Shown: positions 1 through 10,400 of the stretch, piece after piece
Numbering within the stretch: position 1 is the first letter of the stretch
How the letters are laid out: every line of letters begins with the position of its first letter
From: Hsuehochloa calcarea
Taxonomy: Eukaryota; Streptophyta; Magnoliopsida; Poales; Poaceae
Assembly: GCA_036346395.1 (NCBI GenBank)
Contig: CM070599.1
Location: forward strand, 28,945,232-29,009,231
DNA length: 64,000 nucleotides
Direction of reading: 5' to 3'
The notes under the pieces: model-generated
What the model was told of the DNA's origin: nothing
Database searches by the model: none
The model's input: the letters and a program-made list of their open reading frames with translations, nothing else
Made by a program: the position numbers and the translations under genes

Positions 1-510
1 AAAAGATGTTTGTGTAATGAGCAGCAACCAGCGGATCATATTATGCATAACAGCAAAACGTAGATGACGACAATCCTTTACAAAAAGACAAAACTGAAAG
101 TGTATGTAAAAAAGTAGGTCTATATAGCAATACAGCATCAGAATTCATAAGCACCAAAGCCCCTTTTGTTCTCCTACTCTTCTTGCTAGACAAGTGAGGG
201 CACAAAGCACACTAGTGTGATCAGAAAAGGGCACAAGTCAAACTAAGAGTTTTGATTATAAACATTGACAACAATTCAGACTATATCAAGTTTGCATGCA
301 TACTTTGGCAATGTGGACCAGCCTCACACGTGGTCATGGTTCTGACAGAAAGAAGTAAATGCTATATCACATCATATTATATACAAATAAAGTAGCAACA
401 AGTATGCAACCTCAAAACAAAACAGAAGAATAAAAATATGAACCCATGAAGATGCGTATGCATGTATACAAGAAGAAACGTGTAACGATAAACAAATAAG
501 CAAAACTCAC

Positions 511-1829
511 ATCTTCCTTTTCTTCTTGATGCTGCCGCCGTTTCTCTTCCTCCAGCCATTTTCGCTCCTCCTCAAGTTTCTTCCTGTAGGCAGATGTTAC
601 GAACTTGTCTTTGTCGGCAAATAGGTGGTCTTCCTTGCTCCTCTCTTTATGAAGCTTCCTCTCATATATTATGTCCTCCTCTCGTTTACGCTGCTCTGCT
701 TTCTCCATGAGTGCTCCAATGTACTTTGACTGCAAAAAAACATGATGCCAGAAAATAAAGACATCATATTAGAATAAGAAGCATATCTCATCCAAATATA
801 TGTCCATTAATTAGCTGCATTGTGTGATACCAATTATTGGTGAGACTTTCTACGTTTGCAGAATCAGTTGCAACTTTATCGCACGCAATGTGGAATAGAT
901 CCATGAAGGAGTTCATCAGCTCAAGCCTAAGCATCACAATATCTAATCCAAAATTCAAAGGCGGAAACCTTAAATTGTATCATGCGTCTATATTCTGTGA
1001 TGATCTTTGAATACGAGTCACCAGTACAAATTTAACAGAATCAATTAATTCCTTATGCAGATGGAGAGATACAGACAATTTCAGAGACATTATACACCCA
1101 TCCAAGAAGGAAAATCTCAGTTAGACCTAAAATTCTGGTTTAGCCCTCAATTGTGTTTCCAATATTCATCTGGCAAAACTAGCAGGCACTCACTCAAATT
1201 ACCATATCTCATGTCATTTTGATGTTTCTTCCCATCAAACAAGAAAAAAATCCGTAAGCTCAACTAACAAAAGTAAAATTTGGCCGTCACACATCAAACA
1301 TTAGGAAGCAGGACACAGAAATAAACTGGAAGAGATACTACCCCTTTACTAAAACTAAGTACTTTACCAAAATTGTGTAACTTACACTCTGTAGCGCATC
1401 CCAGTAAGGACAAACGGAAGCACTAGAGGCGCAAATAGAAAGTAGCCAATGTACAGGACGGAGAATTACCTCGCGAACGACCTTGTCCTGCATCTTGGGG
1501 CGGGCCGCCTTCTCCTTCATGTCATCGTACACCTCGTCGTAGGCGAATACAGAGGGGTCCTCCTCCATCGCCTTCTTCTGCTGCTCCTCAACCTGCGCGC
1601 GCCCAAGAAGAAATCAATCATCTGATGGCTCGGCACCCAACGAAGGAGAACGCACGTAGAGGAGGGGATTCGGGCTGGTTACCTTCTGGAGGGCGCGCTT
1701 CTTGGAGGACTGGCGGAGGATGTCAGCCTCCACGTCATCGCCGCCGTCGTCGGCGAAGGCCGCCAGGGGGCGCGCCGGCGGCGGCGGCCGCAACGACGAG
1801 GACGCCGCCGGCTTCGTGCGGAGCTGCAT
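511..1829 (-). CDS. NSRP1: NSRP1-like nuclear speckle splicing regulator, N-terminal half (runs off left edge)
   Basis: Three coding exons are visible on the minus strand: 1829-1683 (49 aa), 1592-1470 (41 aa) and 729-511 (73 aa), all phase 0 with GT/AG borders. The translation has the order typical of plant NSRP1/CCDC55 (DUF2040) proteins: a short basic and proline-rich start, an acidic patch (DDGGDD), the block EEDPSVFAYDEVYDDMK, then a charged coiled coil containing ERKLHKERSKEDHLFADKDK and FVTSAYRKKLEEE. The family localises to nuclear speckles and affects alternative splice-site choice. The exon after 511 ends with a good donor (GTGAG at 510-506), but no continuation is recognisable in bases 1-505, so the C-terminal part lies left of the window. 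The ATG at 1829 is the first in-frame one. A second ATG 27 bases upstream (1856-1854) is out of frame, apparently because of an AGC-rich expansion. Family assignment is from recognised conserved blocks and was not tested by a search. Confidence 0.85.
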
Positions 1830-2009
1830 CCCGTACCTCTGCTGCTCTGCATCCCGACGTCGGTGGCGAACCGCGGATCAAACCCTAGGCTTGGTTTCGG
1901 ATTACCCCTTCGCACTTGGCAGGCAGAAGGGCAACTGCGCGAGAGCTTTCGGCAAGATGGGGTATAGGCCCTCTCCAAAAAATGCCGTCTCGAAAATGGA
2001 GGGGGGAAA
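1830..2009. promoter_or_regulatory. 5'UTR/promoter-proximal region of the NSRP1-like gene
   Basis: This is the short spacer between the NSRP1-like start codon and the first transposon. On the minus strand it contains AACCAAGCCTAGGGTTTG at about 1877-1894, a motif common just upstream of plant start codons. The transposon at 2010 therefore sits within about 200 bp of the start codon and may overlap the promoter. No TATA box could be placed with confidence. Confidence 0.35.
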
Positions 2010-2822
2010 AAAAGGATCATTTGCCCCACTTTTTTAGGTGACTTCTATTAATTGTCAATATTTTTTTGTTACACTTAATTATTTGACACAAAGTTAGACA
2101 ATCGATTATTTGCTCTTTTAAACATTTTTACCTCTCTCTTCTTCCCCCTCCTCATCTTCTTTGCTTCGGCCATAGCAGACCGGCTGCCGCTTTGCCCCCG
2201 TCGTCGTGCGCTCTCTGAAGCCACGCCGCCACCCTCCTCCCTCAAGATGCATCTCAGCCGCCACCTCACCGCATCCGCCATGGGAAGGCCTAGGGCAACC
2301 TCCGTCATCGCCACCAGGTCCAAGCGAGCTAACCCTGACCCCAAGCCCAAGCCCAGGTCGAGGTGGAGCGGCATCGTCCGACAATGCGGGACGACAAAGT
2401 GGAACTCGCGCAGGGTCCTAGCGCACAAGATGTCAGTGCTGAGGAGGTTGACTCGGCACTCAATGCAGGTCGTCGACCCTGTTCATTTGGCCCAGACGCT
2501 TTTGGTTGGCGGGGCTGTTCTAGAGGAGGATGACGAGGTGGGGGCGAAGGTCGAGGAGGTTCTCGAGGATGACGAGGTGGAGGCGAGGTTGGTCTCGCAC
2601 GAACAGCCGCCTCCGGTCACCCTGTCTGTCATGTGTAGAGCAAGCAAGGAAGAAGAGAACAGAAGAGGAGAGAAGAATGAGGAAGAAGACATGCGCAAAA
2701 TTGCATAAAAGGGCAAATAATCAATGGCATCTTCAATTTTGTGGTAAATGATCAAGTGCAACGAGAATAGTGGCAAATGATAGAAGTTAACTCAAAGATG
2801 GGGCAAATTATCGATTTTCCTT
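2010..2822. mobile_element. Non-autonomous MULE-like element with ~110-bp inverted repeats
   Basis: Bases 2010-2125 and the reverse complement of 2705-2822 align over about 110 bp with scattered differences. Each arm is built from four spaced copies of a core resembling ATCATTTGCCAC, starting at 2016, 2047, 2078 and 2105 on the left and mirrored at 2711-2722, 2743-2753, 2771-2782 and 2800-2812 on the right. Between the arms lies a GC-rich 560-bp insert with an open frame at 2247-2708 (153 aa, acidic repeats) that matches no family I recognise. Long TIRs plus a GC-rich cargo suggest a Pack-MULE, but no transposase is present. No target-site duplication could be read because the next element starts directly at the right end. 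Confidence 0.6.
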
Positions 2823-3720
2823 TCGAAATATGCTACCCAAAATTTTAAAATTTGATACATGACAGTCTAAATTTTGTTTGCTTTGATATATGTCACTCTA
2901 GGGTACTTTTTTATTGCCTCTTCTTCTTCCTCCCCTCTTCTTCTTATTTCCCCACCACCAAAGAAGTGGTGTATCATCCCCCTCCCCTGCGGCCTTCATC
3001 TGCTACCTCGCCGGCCAGCCCGCGTACCCTGACCCCGACATCGACGCGACCAAGACGCTAAGCCGCTCCCCCTCCTCCTCCCTTCCCTCACCTCTAGTTA
3101 CCACCCCTTCCCACTCCACGTCTACCTCTCCGACCCCGTCTCCCTCCTCGACCGCGACAACTCTGACCTATTCTTCGGCTCTGCCGATGATGAGTACGAC
3201 GACGTCTACAACCGCAAGGCCAACAACCCGCTCAGGCCTACCTTCCCGGAGCTCGAGGTTGCAATCGATGCCACCATCACCAACCTTGGGCGGTGCCGCG
3301 CTCCCCAAGCTCAACTAGAGGATGCCCAATGACACAACCTTCACCATCCGTTGCACCTACTTCCCCAAGGTTACCATGTTGCTCCACTCCTCCGACATCG
3401 TCGCCCATGTCCTCATGTATGCGAGCCCGTCGTGTGAGGATTTCATCCGTGCAAAGGGTGCTCGACGGAATGCGAAAGAGGGAAGTGGTGCCGAGGAACG
3501 TGCTCGACCTCGCCGAAGGATGAGGAGGCTAAGGAGCAGGAGCGGAGCGGTGGAGGTGGGGAAGAAGAAAGGAGAGGGGAGAAAGAAAGCCAAGGACAAA
3601 AATATCACAGAGTGGCATATATCAAAACAATTAAGTTTTAGAGTGACATATATCCCTTTTTAAGATTCTAAGTGGCATATCTCAAAATACCATGTGTTTG
3701 AAGTGACGTATATCTAATTT
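2822..3720. mobile_element. Pack-MULE-like element carrying a CDC123 fragment
   Basis: Bases 2822-2912 and the reverse complement of 3597-3690 form inverted repeats of about 90 bp. The arms consist of a core close to TTTGATATATGCCACT, starting on the left at 2822, 2851 and 2882 and inverted on the right at 3611, 3642, 3671 and 3702, a spacing of 29-31 bp. The GC-rich interior (about 2960-3590) is a captured piece of a host CDC123 gene, described separately. It lies directly against the preceding element with no spacer. The outermost right core at 3702 has no left partner unless the element begins inside its neighbour, so the exact right end (3690 or 3720) is uncertain. Confidence 0.6.
2977..3450 (+). 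pseudogene. CDC123: Captured CDC123/D123-family fragment, frameshifted
   Basis: CDC123 proteins are ATP-grasp assembly chaperones for translation initiation factor eIF2. Three stretches recall the N-terminal half of plant CDC123: PAAFICYLAGQPAYPDPD from 2986, RPTFPELEVAIDATITNLG ending near 3285, and LGGAALPKLN directly before 3316. Further on lie FTIRCTYFPKVTMLLHSSD and then SCEDFI near 3445. The first and third stretches share one frame and the middle one is in another, so at least two compensating indels occur, near 3055 and 3285. The family's LNWS motif reads LN-stop here (TAG at 3316-3318, probably from TGG). The C-terminal half is missing. The insert lies between the inverted repeats of the surrounding element, so I read it as transposon cargo and not a decayed resident gene. 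Confidence 0.72.
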
Positions 3721-4640
3721 TGCTGAGGCTTTTACGTTTCCGCACTCCAGATCCGGATAGCTAGACGGATGTGGCTTCTTCGCCGACCTCGTTTAGGAAA
3801 TAGGGGACGCCTAGCAAATAGATCCCCTAGAGTTAGCACCTAACTCCACCGGATGGATTTCTCCATGTCTGGACCATCGATTCTTTCCTATGGTATAGAT
3901 TACGCCACATCAACCTATTCAACTTAATTACCACACCTCATGCATTTGGAGGGAAATTAACTTTCCGTCTATATTCTCCCCTCAACAATCACTCAGTAGA
4001 ACGGCGATCTGGTCCTCCTCAAATTTCTTATGCCTTTTCCTTTTGCTATAATAGTAGGGGATAAAAGGCATCAACGAGTAAGTCATGTGGCTGGCTATTG
4101 GTCTGGCATGTTGAGGTGCTGCTGTTTGACGAGCCCTCGCCGCAGTTGAGAGCTGGAGAGGAATGCGAAGGCCAGGGTCATGGTGGATGTGGGGAGAGCA
4201 GCCAAAAGCATCAGCCCTGACCTTGCTCCTGCGCGGTGCCATGCCACCGCATGCGAGAGGATGGGGTTGGCCTCTGGCTTGGGGAATGGCGGGGAAGATG
4301 AGCGCACGCAGCGTGGTTCACGAGGAGAAGCTGAACCGCGTGTTTTGGGAGTTCTTCTCGAACGAGATGGTAAAACATCTACGTTGAATATTTCATCAGA
4401 CCGAATGGCTTGGTCCTGAACTGTTAGATTCCATTTAGCGAACCAACTACGTGAACATGTATATTTTCCGAACCATCCTGTACAGGATCACTCCCTTTCA
4501 CTCGTCCAAACGGACCCTAAAAGAGCGTGGCGATACTTGCGGCCGAGTCGAACCAGCCAGAAGGCAGCAGCATTCCATCCATGGCGAAAGCTCAACTTCT
4601 CAATGCATGCTCCGGGCACAAGGCTAATGTGCCCAAGGAT
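3721..4640. other. Intergenic, no supported gene
   Basis: No conserved coding block is recognisable on either strand. Short open frames between 3982 and 4419 overlap each other on both strands in a moderately GC-rich patch and have no family signature. CCAAACGGACCCTAAA near 4508 resembles the end of a grass MITE, but no partner end was found. Confidence 0.5.
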
Positions 4641-5120
4641 TGAAAAATCAGAACCGGTTGAAATCCCGATCGGCGGCCGGTAACGGTAATCGGCTGGTTA
4701 CCAGAAATTCTAGAAAAAATAACCGGGCGGATTTCAAAAACTGAAATTTGAATTGCCGATTTTGAAAACCGGTTACCGGAAAAACCGGTCGGAATTTTGA
4801 ATTGACGAATTTTGAAGTGCATATTTAGCTCATACAATATGTAATTTAGCATATTTAGCTCGTACAATAATTTGAATTGCCGATTTTGAAAACCGCTTAC
4901 CGGAAAAATCGGTCGGAATTTTGAATTGACGAATTTTGAATCAGAAAGTGTTTAATGAAGTGCATATTTAGCTCATACAATATGTAATTTAGCATATTTA
5001 GCTCATACAATACGTAAGGTAACATATTTAGTTCATATGAAATGCATATCGGTAAAAAAAACAATTCAAATATATTTAGCTCATATAATATGTAATCTAG
5101 CTAAAAATAAGCTTAAACCA
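4641..5120. repeat. Degenerate tandem repeat with 124-bp unit
   Basis: A unit starting TTTGAATTGCCGATTTTGAA at 4747 recurs at 4871, an offset of 124 bp, and extends through the CATATTTAGCTCATACAAT segment. The second copy carries an extra ~16 bp (near 4941) and is followed by further shortened copies of the TTTAGCTCATA piece to about 5095. The upstream flank is dense in CCGGT/ACCGG. It may belong to a decayed DNA transposon, but no termini were identified. Confidence 0.7.
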
Positions 5121-6690
5121 ACTTAGAAAGTGATAAGAGAAGTAAAAATTAAAATTTTAAATTAAAATTTTTTAATTAATTACTGTTCATCCGATCGACG
5201 CCGAAAAATCTCGTACCGACGGGGTTTTTTTTCACTAAATACGCCCATCAGTCCTAGCCTGAAAAAAGACATAACCTCTGTTGGAAAGAGACGTTGATTT
5301 TGGGAGCAGTGATGTGGTGGCTTAATATGCGCCGCACGAAAGAAACAATGGTCAATATTTGGTGAAATCCACATGGAGTTAGGTGTCAACTCTAGGGTGT
5401 CTTCACCCAATAGGAAACCAACCCCGTAGATAGTTTTTTTAAGAGAAAATCAGCCCATGCGTACAAAATTTAGGGCTTATTCCTTATATAAGCCCTTTTT
5501 TAGCAAGTTATAAATCGTGCATTCACATTACTAATTCAAAGATATACATCCATGATATCGTATGCTTGCTAAGGCAAATTTCACAGACAGGAGCGTAGCC
5601 AGCCTAGCCGAAACTGCATGAGAGAATGATTCTTGTGGACAAAAAATAATAACATAAGAAGCAATTTTAAACTGGGTCTTAGACTATTGCCCTGGTGGCC
5701 ACTCCACGGAGGCAGTGCAAGCTATTATAAAATATCAGCCTACGGAACTTGATAACCCTTAGGATAGGATGGCATTGAACACTAAAGCAAGAGGCATGGT
5801 GAATTCATTTACCAAAGCAGAATTCTCACTGTCCATGGGTGATCAATGGGGAAGTGTGTGAATTAATGGTCCGAACGGTTTCTGTATAGCCTAGTTATGA
5901 TTTTTTTTTAAAAAAACATCTATAATACCCTTTTCCTTTTTTTTTTCTCGAGCCGTCTATGTAATTTATATTAAGGTATTTTACACAAAAACACATTTGT
6001 TATGGCAATTTTAATATATTTTAAAGACTAGAAATTTTATTATTTATTACATGTATCGGATTAAACAGCATTATCATAAATTGTCCATGGGTGTTGCAGA
6101 TCAGATCTTTTTGTCTAAACATTATATTTGGTGGTGTTAAATTTGACTGTGTTAATTGACTTAATGTGTACTACTCCGATCGTTGTCCATTATTACTCGC
6201 CTGACCTCAGCTGTCAGAAGGTGTACATTGAGGCCCGATGATGCGCAATGCCCCGCAGGCAGATCGACAAGGTCTTAGACATGGTTCGACAATAATTCCG
6301 CACCAACGGTTAGAATAATTAACTTCCAAACAAAACTACCGCAGTGAATCACACAAACGTATAAAGGGCATTTTTCTACACGGACAATTCATGTATCAAG
6401 GGACCATCAATCATCAACGCAAGGGAACATTACTTCAGATTTAAAACAGCAATCACCTTTGATGCTGTACACCATGCATATCATTCTTAACATAACCCCG
6501 CAGTTATCTGGTGAAACATAACAGCAAAACACACACCAGCAACTTCAACGCATCAAAACAATCTCACATCCCATTTACTCGGGAGCATAAAACCAAAATG
6601 AGAGATGGCACTTTGCACTCTAGGGTAAACTTTGGTTGTGGTGACCACGATTGCAGCCGCCTAAACACATGGGGTTCACATAATCTACCA
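5121..6690. other. AT-rich intergenic stretch
   Basis: No coding exons, RNA genes or clear transposon ends were recognised. Poly-T tracts occur near 5905-5945. The right part (about 6690 onward) may be 3'UTR of UPF3: AATAAA on the minus strand lies at about 6704-6709. Confidence 0.45.
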
Positions 6691-7083
6691 ACTAAACTCG
6701 CCTTTATTTAGCAAACCAGGTAGTCTGATAACTCTCATCTCTATGTAAATACATGGCACCTCTAACCTGTAAACAGCAATCAGAACCAGACCTCTTCTTT
6801 CTCTAGAGATATGTACATCCATCTCTGATGAATTGTCTGAGGGTGTGTATAGTCTCCAGGGGTCTTGGAAATATGTAACCACTGTCACGAGGTACCGATG
6901 CCAACCTAATTTCCATCCATTGCTCCAGAAATAGCAACCTTGGGCCCAAATCAAATTTCACCCAAAGGGATTGAGAACTAACTACAGGTGGGTTATGTTA
7001 CTTCACTATCTCTGTGAATCAAATCAAAGAGCACCCTTTTCAGCTATAGCTGAGATTTCGATTGACAAATCTGAGATTGCACT

Positions 7084-7209
7084 TCATGGAAGCATTTGAC
7101 CAATAGGCATTTCATTAACATACTTCACAGGATCAACAGCTAACAAAGAAGAATGAGCTGCAAAATCCAGAACTTCTCCACAACTTGCGATCTGTTTCGA
7201 TGAGTGTAT
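7084..7209 (-). other. UPF3: Possible alternative last exon or 3'UTR exon of UPF3
   Basis: Downstream of the UPF3 stop, a good acceptor (TTATTTGCAG ending at 7210) opens a 41-codon frame ending at TGA 7086-7084. It is in phase 0, so it could replace exon 12 after exon 11 and give a different C-terminus (starting IHSSKQIAS, ending MPIGQMLP). Alternatively it is part of the 3'UTR behind an intron of about 214 bp (7424-7211), with its donor GTACGC at 7424, about 15 nt past the stop. I judge the 12-residue exon 7478-7440 to be the usual ending because VWVQKSSSGS looks conserved. Confidence 0.4.
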
Positions 7210-7439
7210 CTGCAAATAAGTAAATAAATTAATGTATATTTGGTGATAAGTTCATATTAATCTTTCGAGTTATTTTTTCGCTACATGTATTTGCTAACCA
7301 GACTTAAAAAATCAAGAGCAGATATGTACAATTGATGGTGCTGAAAACACAAGGATCACTGTAGTCTTATAATTATATGAGCAAGCACTTGAATATAGGT
7401 TGAAACTAGAATAACATAGCGTACCGTCAATGAACAAAG

Positions 7440-10400
7440 TCACGAACCCGAACTTGACTTTTGAACCCATACTTGTCTCTGCACAGTATTTATAGTATTA
7501 GAATTTTAGATGAACAACAGATAACAAAGATCATAAGCCCTTGCAATCAGCCAAGGCAGAGTAAGAAATTATATACTAATCACACCTCATGAGCACCATA
7601 GTTGGCGGAGCCCCTCTTTGAAGGCTTTCCATCAGGTGTGCTAGCAGAGATTTCAGTTTCCTTCAAACCACGTGGAGAACAACGGCGGTTGGCGTGCCTA
7701 TGCCCTGAATGAAAATTTGACATCATTACCATAGTACAGAAACTGGTCTAGAAAATAATTTGCAGCTTGTTTGGTAATAACTAATTCCAAAACACAAATA
7801 AGAAACAAACCATTCTCTACATGACCGCTGCGAATACCACCATGACTCCTGGTGTCTAATTTTCTCTCTCCTGGCCTGCGTCACAAGTCACACAGTTAAT
7901 ACAGTAACTCGAGCATCGCGAATTAATAATAATAAAATTGGTTCAGTTAGACTTGTACCATCTGCTTGCTGAGAGAAATTATCCCCAGAACGTGACTGCA
8001 TCAGCGGGAACTCAGACGATGAGGCCTGCGTACCACCTCCTGATGCGGACTTGTCATAGCGACGAGGGGCCCATACACCACGATCAGGCCTATCTCTATT
8101 TCTAGCATGTCTTTCAATCTTCTCACCACGGAGATGATTATGTTTATCATCAAAATGACTTTTCTCGGCATTTTCAAGTATCTGATCTTTGACAATTGAA
8201 CGCGAGTTTGGAACCCGTGGTGGCCGCTTATCCTTCTCGGCGTTAATTATGTGACCTTCCTGCTCGTGTTGAGATGCAATCGCATGGCGTCCTTCCTTGT
8301 TTGAAAGTATAGTCCTAATAATTCGGCCACTGGCCTCAAGTCGCTGGTCTTGTCTAGAACTAGATGGCGGTGTATTTTTCATAGGGGTCACTGACTCCTT
8401 TTGAGTTACACCATCAGATGTCTGCAGTAAAAGATAATTAAATGCCATAGTAGATACCAACAAAATGGTAAAAATCTTTGTTGAATGTGTTTGCTTACAT
8501 TAGAATCAACCCTAGCTCTTCCTTTCAAAAGGACAATTTTGTCTTTTTTAGCCTCAACAACCTGAGCAGATCCAGATGTTCCGCCACTTGTAGCATCTAC
8601 GAGACAAGACAAAACCAAAAACAATATTAATATCGAAGAACAACCTAGAATTTGTATGCCATCGTACGGATGGAAAGTGGCAAAGCCGCCAAGCACAACA
8701 CATAGCGTACATCAAGAACTTATAACTTGGAGGAGAAAAGATTAACAGGACAATCAGTTTCCCTTCTTGGAAAGGAAATAGACATCCGTGCTTAGAAGAA
8801 TTAATGAAATAAGAAATGGATTCCATTTTATCTTGAATAGGAAAAAAACATAACAGTAGTGAAAGTAGATGATGCCATCCAAGAAGGACTGGCATCATTC
8901 CCATAATTGGACTGCAAGGGTAGCCGTACAAAACCTCCACCTGGCTTACTGCCAGTCCGCCACATGTCAGTTATCGAACCAAACATGCAAAAAGCGCAAT
9001 CTATATTTGTTTGTATCGAGGATGATTTTAACATTGCGGTAGCTTTTCAAAAGAATGCTTATTTTGCCATTTTTGAAAAATAATAACCATGCTTTTTTTT
9101 TAAAAAAAATTAACTAACAGCTAACCTATTTTACTCAAAATTATAAAAGTTCGAATATAGCTTGCTACATTCCACAGCACACACAGCAACGCCAACCTGG
9201 CTCTGACTCAGTTCTTACAAACTTGAATTGTGCGCCATTCCCCTATTTCTTACTTCGGCTCAAATTGGTAATAATGGGGCTCAAATGCAGGTACCATAGT
9301 CCATACATTAGTAGATACAACATTTTAACAATACATCTAGCCAAGGAAAGATCATAGCAGAAAGACTACACTTAGTAATAATCTATAACATACAAAATAC
9401 TGTTGAGAACAACAGTAATAACAAACTTATAATGATTAACAACTTCTTGATTCAGTACCACCTGAAGTTCCAGCAGTAATTTTTTCCCTCTGCGTATGCT
9501 CCTCTCTCTTCGGCACTAAGATGTAAGTTGGCTTCTCCTTAGCATTTTCTCGTAAAACGTACTGCTAAATATCACAAAAAGCAACAAAATTAATAACTTT
9601 AGGTCATACTTTATTGTGCAGAACAAACAGAAGGTAGCATTGTTGTTTTCTTGGTTTTGGCAGGTAATAATTATCAGAAGGAATTATGGGACACCAAGAC
9701 AGAGTTTCTAGAAAACAGGTAAGGCTTTTCGCAGAACAACACAACACAAATAGTCCAAAACTCAAAATAACCAAACTGAGGCACTAAGCTGCCAGTGTGC
9801 TTCGATTGAATATGGCAGCATACGCACTTGCATAGGTTGAAAAAAAAGGAAAACTCTGCATCATAACCCAAAAAGAAAACTTTTGATGTGGCCGAAATAT
9901 CTAAAACATATAGGAGCATATAATTCACAAACCCAAGAGAAAACATAAATGCATACAGGGGAAGTAACAATAGTCATACGGATTGTAGGCCCATAGTACA
10001 GGTCAACTGATGAATCAGGAGAAACATCGAGATGAGTTAGTGCTATAAACATAAAAGAAAATAAAAGAACCGTTGCATGTTTATTATGTGAGATCGAAGT
10101 ACAAAAAGAGAACAACAGAACCTTTTGGAAAGTTTGGTAGGAATATAATATAAAAACATATATATATTAAATAATTAAGCTCCATTTTATTGTGACCATA
10201 GAAAATTTCAGTAAGTTCTCAACCGAATAAATTACCGTTGAAGTGGAGGTCCTGCGCTTCTCAGAAGCTCTTTTAGAAGGACTAGAACTGCTAGTTATGA
10301 CACCTGTGACTTTTCTGCTAAGTCTATTACTTCCAGATCTCTGCAACATGTGAAATCGCTAGTTAGTTGACACTTGACAGTTGATAAAAAAAGAATAGAA

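Noticed and set aside
1..505. Further NSRP1-like exon at the left edge
   Set aside because: No acceptor followed by the expected downstream coding block was found; the open frame across 377-559 is intron read-through.
2247..2708. 153-aa plus-strand frame inside the first inverted-repeat element
   Set aside because: GC-rich cargo with overlapping frames on both strands, acidic low complexity and no recognisable domain. Kept only as part of the element.
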